Shown here: positions 58,638 to 64,000 of the stretch, piece by piece
Numbering within the stretch: position 1 is the first letter of the stretch
Layout of the letters: each line of letters begins with the position of its first letter
DNA from: Cephalotus follicularis
Taxonomy: Eukaryota; Streptophyta; Magnoliopsida; Oxalidales; Cephalotaceae
Assembly (NCBI GenBank): GCA_001972305.1
Contig: BDDD01000357.1
Span: 31,081-95,080 of the forward strand
Direction of reading: 5' to 3'
DNA length: 64,000 nucleotides
Made by a program: the position numbers and the translations under genes
Notes under the pieces: generated by a model
What the model saw: the letters and a program-made list of their open reading frames with translations, nothing else
Told to the model about the DNA's origin: nothing
Database searches by the model: none

Positions 58638-59075
58638 AGGATGCTTCTCCCAAATCCTTCATGGAGAAGTTCTTGGACAACCATACTTTGACGGACTGCA
58701 ACATACCTACATCATTCCCTTTGAGTAGTATGTCGTCCACATATAGTACCAAGAAAGTTAGTCTGAGGTCATCCTGTTTCCGATATACACAAGGCTCATC
58801 TATGTTTTTGAGGAAGCCAAAAGCCTTCAGGCCTCGTCAAAACGGATGTTCCAGCTACGGGAAGCTTGCTTTAGGCCGTATATAGACCTTTGGAGCTTAC
58901 ACACACTTTGTGGATGCTCCTCGGATGTAAACCCCTCGGGTTGGGACATATAAATGTCCTCATCAAGATAGCCATTCAAGAAGGCAGTCTTGACATCCAT
59001 TTGCCATATCTCATAATTATAATGAGCGGCAATTGCAAGCAGTATCCGAATGGACTTAAGCATAGCAACTGGTGA
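58638..59075 (-). pseudogene. Element F reverse transcriptase, truncated
   Basis: A minus frame of 78 codons (59063-58827) has SIRILLAIAAHYNYEIWQMD, VKTAFLNGYLDEDIYMSQP and GLKQASRSWN. A frameshift near 58830 leads to the LYVDDILLKGND box (near 58740). It stops at MKDLGEASY about 58640. Compared with A, all RT after this box and RNase H are missing. Confidence 0.86.
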
Positions 59076-60094
59076 GAAGGTTCTGGTGAGAAGGTTTCGG
59101 TATAGTCAATCCCATGGCGTTGCCTATAACCTTTCGCAACCAATCGCGCTTTGTAAGTCTCTATCTTATCATCGACGCCAATCTTCCTCTTGAAGATCCA
59201 TTTGCACCCAATAGGAGTAATCCCATCTGGTGCTTCGACCAAGTTCCATACTTGGTTGGCGTACAAGGAGTCCATCTCGGATTTCATGGCCTCTAACCAT
59301 GCCCTGGAATCAGTGCTCTTCACTGCTTCCTGGTAGCTGACAGGCTCGTCTTCATCGACGTCATTGGGTTCATCAGTGCCTTCAACGAGAAAACCATATC
59401 TCTCAGGCTCTGTGATAACCCTGCCTGATCTCCTCAAATGAGGAATGCCTTTCTGAGAATCCATCTCAGGTTGGGAACCCTCCCCAACTGTGTTTCTAGA
59501 GGTAAGAACCTCTAATTCCTCATCGTCTCGGGGGCTTTCACCATGTGGTAATTCTCTAAATTCCACCATGCTCCCACTGCTCCCTGCAAGCAGGTATTCT
59601 GACTCTAGGAATTGAGCAGAACGCGATACAATCACCTTTTGATCGCTGGGATGGTAAAAGTAATATCCCTTAGTTTCCTTAGGATACCCCACAAACCGGC
59701 AATGATCCGCTCTTGCCTCCAGCTTAGAAGGCTCCTGCCTCCTTACATAAGCCGGACAACCCCAAACCTTCAAATGGCTTAGGTTGGGTTTCTTCCCTTT
59801 ATACACCTCATATGGTGTGGAGGGGATGGATTTTGAAGGAATCCGGTTTAGGATGTACACTGCTGAAAGCAGTGCATAACCCCATAAAGAGATCGGAAGA
59901 TCTGTAAAAGACATCATGGGCCGAACCATATTCATCAAGGTCCTGTTCCTCCGTTCGGATACACCATTATGCTGTGGTGTTCCCGGAGGGGTCCATTGAG
60001 AGAGAATTTCGTTATCTTTCAGATAACCCTGGAATTCGGCAAACAGGTATTCACCTCCTCTATCAGAGCGAAGTGATTTAATGGGTTTACCTGT
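59076..60094 (-). pseudogene. Element F integrase C-terminal half and RT start
   Basis: An open stretch of 320 codons (59938-58976) has MMSFTDLPISLWGYALLSAV, LKVWGCPAYVRR and the linker RSGRVITEPERYGFL. Then come WLEAMKSEMDSLYANQVWNL and [21 protein letters not shown] 16-base duplication at about 59070-59101 (GGTGAGAAGGTTCT twice) shifts the frame. A TAA near 60095 separates it from the upstream integrase part. Confidence 0.86.
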
Positions 60095-60628
60095 TTACTT
60101 TTCTACTTCTAGTCTAAATTCCTTGAATCTCTCAAAGGATTCAGATTTGTGTTTCATTAGAAACACATACCCAAACCGTGATAAATCATCGGTGAAGGTA
60201 ATGAAGTAGGCAAAACCTCCTCTTGCATTGACCGACATAGGTCCGCAGACGTCGGTGTGGACAAGCTCAAGTATGTCCACTGCCCTTTCTCCTTGTCCGG
60301 AGGAGGGAGATTTGGTCATCTTACCAATCAAACATGGTTCACGCGTAGGAAAGGACTCCACGTCCTGGATGTCCAAAAGTCCATCCTTAACCAAACGTGT
60401 TAGTCTAGCCTCGCTAGGATGACCTAATCTACAATGCCATAAGTAAGAAGAATTTATTTCATCATTCTCTCTTGGTCTTTTACTGCTATTTCCCTTTTGA
60501 ATTGTTAATGCAAATTGTTGATTAATATCTAGAACATATATTCCATTATTAATGTGGCCCGTACACATTTGAACATTGTTATGTATACGATTGCAAGTTA
60601 ATGCAGAAAAAGTGAGCTCCCAACCCTT
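60095..60628 (-). pseudogene. Element F integrase N-terminal half
   Basis: The zinc-type region is LWHCRLGHPSEARLTRLVKD and REPCLIGKMTKSPSS. The first Asp lies in VHTDVCGPMSVNARGGFAYF. ITFTDDLSRFGYVFLMKHKS continues to VEK and a TAA. Upstream it joins the protease after the stop at 60629. Confidence 0.86.
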
Positions 60629-61327
60629 CTAATACAAATATGACACGGAAATTACATTTCTTACAATGTTAGCTACATAGTAGCATGGATCAAGTTCCAA
60701 GATACAACCATTTGCAAAAGATAACTCAAAAACGCCAACAAAAGTAGTGTGGATCCTCGACCCATCACCAAGGCGTAAGTCCAACTGGTCTTTAGCTCTC
60801 AGCTGTCTAGTTCCTCTTAGTCCCTGCAAAGAGTTACAGATATTAGTCCCACAACCTGAATCAACAACCCAAGTTGAACTAACATTGTAAGCTAGAAAAG
60901 ACTCAATCATAAAAGTACCTGACCCCGAGGCACCTCCAGATGTTGACTTGAGATAATCAGCACATTGAGATCTCCAATGTCCTTGCTTCCCGCAGTGGAA
61001 GCATGCTTTCTCCTCAGAAAGCTGCCGAATCCTAGCATGGATGGCATCCCCCACCACTGCCTGTGGTGCCTTCCCCTTCTTCCCTTTACGCTTCATGGGT
61101 GCCTTGCCCTTGCCCTTGGACTTGGACTTTTTATGTCCACCCTGCTTAGGGGCTGTTCGGGAGGAAGTGGATGGTATATACATCACGTCGGATTTGGACT
61201 TTCCATGGTCCATATCAGCTTCAGCAGTCTGAAACATTTCCACTAACTCAGGTAGAGAGCATTCCACCTTGTTCATGTGGAAATTCGTGATGAACTGGGA
61301 GAAGGAACGTGGGAGGGAGGACAGCAT
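60629..61327 (-). CDS. Element F Gag C-terminus and protease
   Basis: A 232-codon minus frame. FHMNKVECSLPELVEMFQTA is followed by a Lys-rich basic stretch, the zinc knuckle CFHCGKQGHWRSQC (near residue 110) and the intact protease site WVVDSGCGTNICNSLQG. LRLGDGSRIH and YYVANIVRNVISV follow. It ends TAG at 60629-60631. Unlike in A, the catalytic Asp is preserved. Confidence 0.86.
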   Translation of the reverse strand: MLSSLPRSFSQFITNFHMNKVECSLPELVEMFQTAEADMDHGKSKSDVMYIPSTSSRTAPKQGGHKKSKSKGKGKAPMKRKGKKGKAPQAVVGDAIHARIRQLSEEKACFHCGKQGHWRSQCADYLKSTSGGASGSGTFMIESFLAYNVSSTWVVDSGCGTNICNSLQGLRGTRQLRAKDQLDLRLGDGSRIHTTFVGVFELSFANGCILELDPCYYVANIVRNVISVSYLY

Positions 61328-61763
61328 AAGATCAATATATAACCACTGTCCATAATAAGATCTAATTGAGCCAGCTGCTCAATCAAATCTATCATCTTCA
61401 CATCCAGAAGAGACGTCGAGAGAGGTTAAACCTCTGAGTCCTCGACCTTGCACCATACAACTCCTTCAACCGAAGAAGTATAGCTCCCAAGGTGTCCAGC
61501 TTCTCGTGCTGTCTTTGCAATTCCGGGACCATACCCGCAATTGCTAGGCAACGAGCCTGCTGATCTTCGTCTAACCACTTGGCCACATAGGCCTTGTGTT
61601 CCTCTGTAGGATTTGCTCCCAGTATAGGGGCGGTATCAATCATAACATGATGGAGCTTCATGCTCGTGAGTACCAAGCGCAAGTTGCGCTGCCAGTCCAA
61701 GAAATTAGGACCCTCCAATTTGTTCGTTTCAAGAATACGTGCAATCGCGGTGCTGACAACCAT
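61328..61763 (-). pseudogene. Element F Gag N-terminus
   Basis: Start at 61763 (MVVSTAIARILETNKLEGPN). KWLDEDQQARCLAIAGMVPE and LGAILLRLKELYGARSRTQR follow to a stop at 61398. A small deletion (relative to A) and frameshift separate it from the rest at 61327. Confidence 0.86.
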
Positions 61764-63889
61764 TTTGAAAACGGATATGATAGACTAGCAACCTTTTAAG
61801 AGGAAACAAGAGAGAAAAATTAGGTGATAATTCAATTTTAAGTTATTGCCACAACCCTTGGTCTTTAGAAGTTATGGCTCCTCCCACTATTTTAATCGTA
61901 TGCTACACCTCCAGATGTGGAATTCGGGAAGCTCTTCTTCCTAGTGGGGATCGGAATCTATTTCGCATATTATGATCTTCGCTGTGGCGAACAAACCATA
62001 ATACCAAATAGGTGGGCTTTAAAGGCCGATTTGCATTAGGACCTCTCGCCCTTGAAATGCAAGATCCGATACACCATTCGGCCTCCCGACCCATACAATC
62101 CACCGCTGAGCGGCGCTAATAGTATGACCTCGGTATAAGTCCGTACCCACAGCCCTCAAAGAAATAAACCAGTTTTGATATCCACCAGGGGGCTGGTCAG
62201 AATGCCGAAACTTAGTTATTTCCTCCCAGTGCACCCCGCACCGGAATTTAATAGAAATGGTCATACGGGGGACCTCAGCTGAGCTGCGTTATCCCCAATA
62301 TATCCATACTAGTATATGAAAGGGTGGAAGGCCAACGACAGAGCACCACGTGTGCTCTCATCGCTTATGGACTTATTATATTCAGTTTGGAGGAATTTAT
62401 AGGTCGCACATTTTATATTAGCCAAAACCGTTATTAGATTAATTTTAATCTTCAAATCCCATTTGATAACGGCTTAACATGCTTGGACGTGTTTGGAAAA
62501 AAAAAAAAAAATTCATCCATCTCATGCAGCCTAAAAAAATGGCCTGATTGGGGACTTTAACTATGTATGTGATCACGTGTGCCATAACGTGACCACTTGG
62601 TCGCCTAGGTGAAAACAAAATTTAATCTCAACTTTATTACACATTTCACCATGCATACATGGTCTTCACTTGGTCTTGTATCTTCCTTGATCTACTCTTC
62701 TTTCTTCGTTGTATCAAAATTTAAATAGATTACGTCCTTAGTAACTTAGAAAAAACTAGAATACAAAAGGGGAGAAGAGAATTTATTATACTCAATAAAT
62801 AATAGACAAGAAAAAAATTGGCGCGCGCAGGCAACCGAGTTACAGACCAAAAGATAAACCAGGTAAATAAAGCAATTAAATTTCATTCACAAAAGAAACC
62901 TAAAGCTAGGTCTAGTCCCCAATCTACCAGCATGCATAAGAAATTCAGAAAACATACACTTTATATTTAATGAATAAACACGTAGAAAAGAAAAGAATGT
63001 CTAGGGGCATTTTGGTAAATAGACCAAAATCAAAACCCGACTCCCACTAGATTAATGAAAACCTAGTATACCCTTAATAGCTCCTTGCTAAAAATAATTC
63101 TTGGTCCATCCAAAAAATTATTAGTGAAAAACATTGCATTGAATAAAAAATAATGAATATTTTAATGAATATTTTAATGCAATATTTTTGATGACACGTT
63201 ACGTGGTATCATGTCCAAAACTCTGTCTAAACAACCCCGGTCTGTGCCTATCCCATTAATAATATTTCCATACATTCTCTCTGCGAAAACCGCACTGAAA
63301 AAACTTTCAGAAGCAATCCAAAAGCTTTCCGGAAACATATATTAATTAATGTATTTATTATATTGGGAATTGTCAATAGGAGTGAAGAAACTTCCAAGTT
63401 TCACAGCAACCGATGCCGGACACTTTAGAGGAAATCCCGACACTTAAATTGTCACTAACCAACGTAACAAAATACTTTGACCACTGCCAGAAAGATTGCA
63501 CTAAAGGTAGTGCAAAAAATCTTTGCAGGAAGTCAGCACATTACAACTGTTTAAAAAACAGATTTTTGTTCACGTTGAACCTCTCGTTCAATGACTAATT
63601 TAGGTTCGTATGAGATCCCGAGCATTACATAGGAATTCTTGAATGCTCCCTAGCATCATAAACACCCAATGTAGATTGCTTTGGTTCATCATACAATCCA
63701 TTTAACTAGTCTTACCGCATTACCACATACAAATGGAAATTGAATCAACCAAAAGTTGAAAACCAGAATTTTGCAACCCTAGCATCCCATTTCACTTTAG
63801 GGTTTGGGACTCAAAATTTCGGCCAAGAGACAAAGTCTCTTCAATATGCCAATATACATTCTAAATGGTACAATTAATGCCAATTAGGG
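61764..63889 (-). other. Element F untranslated leader
   Basis: About 2.1 kb with no supported gene. It lacks the palindromes and the 24-base triplicate seen in the A leader, so the leader is not conserved between these relatives. Confidence 0.7.
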
Positions 63890-63901
63890 GCTCTGATACC
63901 A
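63890..63901 (-). promoter_or_regulatory. Element F primer-binding site
   Basis: GCTCTGATACCA on the + strand, reverse complement of the copia PBS, two bases from the LTR start at 63904. Confidence 0.92.
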
Positions 63902-63903
63902 CT

Positions 63904-64000
63904 TGTTGGAACCTGGGAACGCAGCGGAAGAAAATAGTTTCAGGCAACTAGGGTTTAGGGTGACTAATTTTAAAAATCGGATTCCGACATAAAGAACACC
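63904..64000 (-). repeat. Element F 5' LTR (97 visible bases)
   Basis: Identical to 57205-57301 over its entire visible length. Confidence 0.92.

Larger units (their letters stand above)
57205..64000 (-). mobile_element. Element F: Ty1/copia (-), same group as A, inserted in G
   Basis: The 3' LTR starts 57205 on the + strand and the 5' LTR starts 63904 (continuing outside). The PBS complement GCTCTGATACCA is 63890-63901. Leader, gag, protease, integrase and RT follow. RT/RNase H is truncated at about 58640, joined to the LTR. The LTRs are identical over the 97 comparable bases (57205-57301 and 63904-64000). The left flank GACAC (57200-57204) is the expected target site copy. Confidence 0.9.

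Noticed and set aside
42419-64000. Further HCAR exons in the window
   Set aside because: I looked for the conserved Cys-rich and downstream blocks and found only TE sequence; they may lie after 64000.

Overview
This is nuclear DNA from a flowering plant, probably a eudicot. It is AT-rich, with one host gene and dense nested transposable elements (TEs). I recognise only one host gene: HCAR, 7-hydroxymethyl chlorophyll a reductase, a chloroplast enzyme of the chlorophyll cycle. Its exons 1-7 (about 198 codons, all in phase and without stops) lie at 20064-20579 and 40885-42418 on the + strand. Intron 3 is 20.3 kb and intron 7 exceeds 21.5 kb, running off the window; both are packed with retrotransposons.

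Layout. 1-15196: a Ty1/copia element (A, +) whose 5' LTR is cut by the window edge, with a SIRE/Maximus-type copia element (B, +) nested at 3533-9870 and a 481-base assembly gap at 9871-10351. A sits in a PIF/Harbinger DNA transposon (to about 19775) that also carries a 2456-bp gypsy-type solo LTR (16434-18889, target duplication CCTTC). The Harbinger end is about 290 bp upstream of the HCAR start codon.

HCAR intron 3 holds copia N (-), a TRIM-like element inside N, copia C (+) interrupted by D (+), which is itself interrupted by E (+), then copia L (+) with a hAT-type MITE in its LTR, joined head-to-head to copia M (-). HCAR intron 7 holds K (+, gag only), J (-), I (-), gypsy H (-) carrying a second solo LTR (49333-52111, target duplication ATAAT), copia G (-) and, inside G, copia F (-), whose two LTRs match over all 97 visible bases.

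Most TE reading frames are broken by stops, frameshifts or deletions, while the HCAR exons are clean, so the gene may still be expressed by splicing out the TE load. The most unusual signal is a 10-bp perfect palindrome, GCGTCGACGC, and its decayed variants. It recurs in loose arrays in the LTR and leader of A, the LTR of B and both gypsy-type solo LTRs, which are different families, and I saw it nowhere else in the window. I saw no tRNA, rRNA or CRISPR array.
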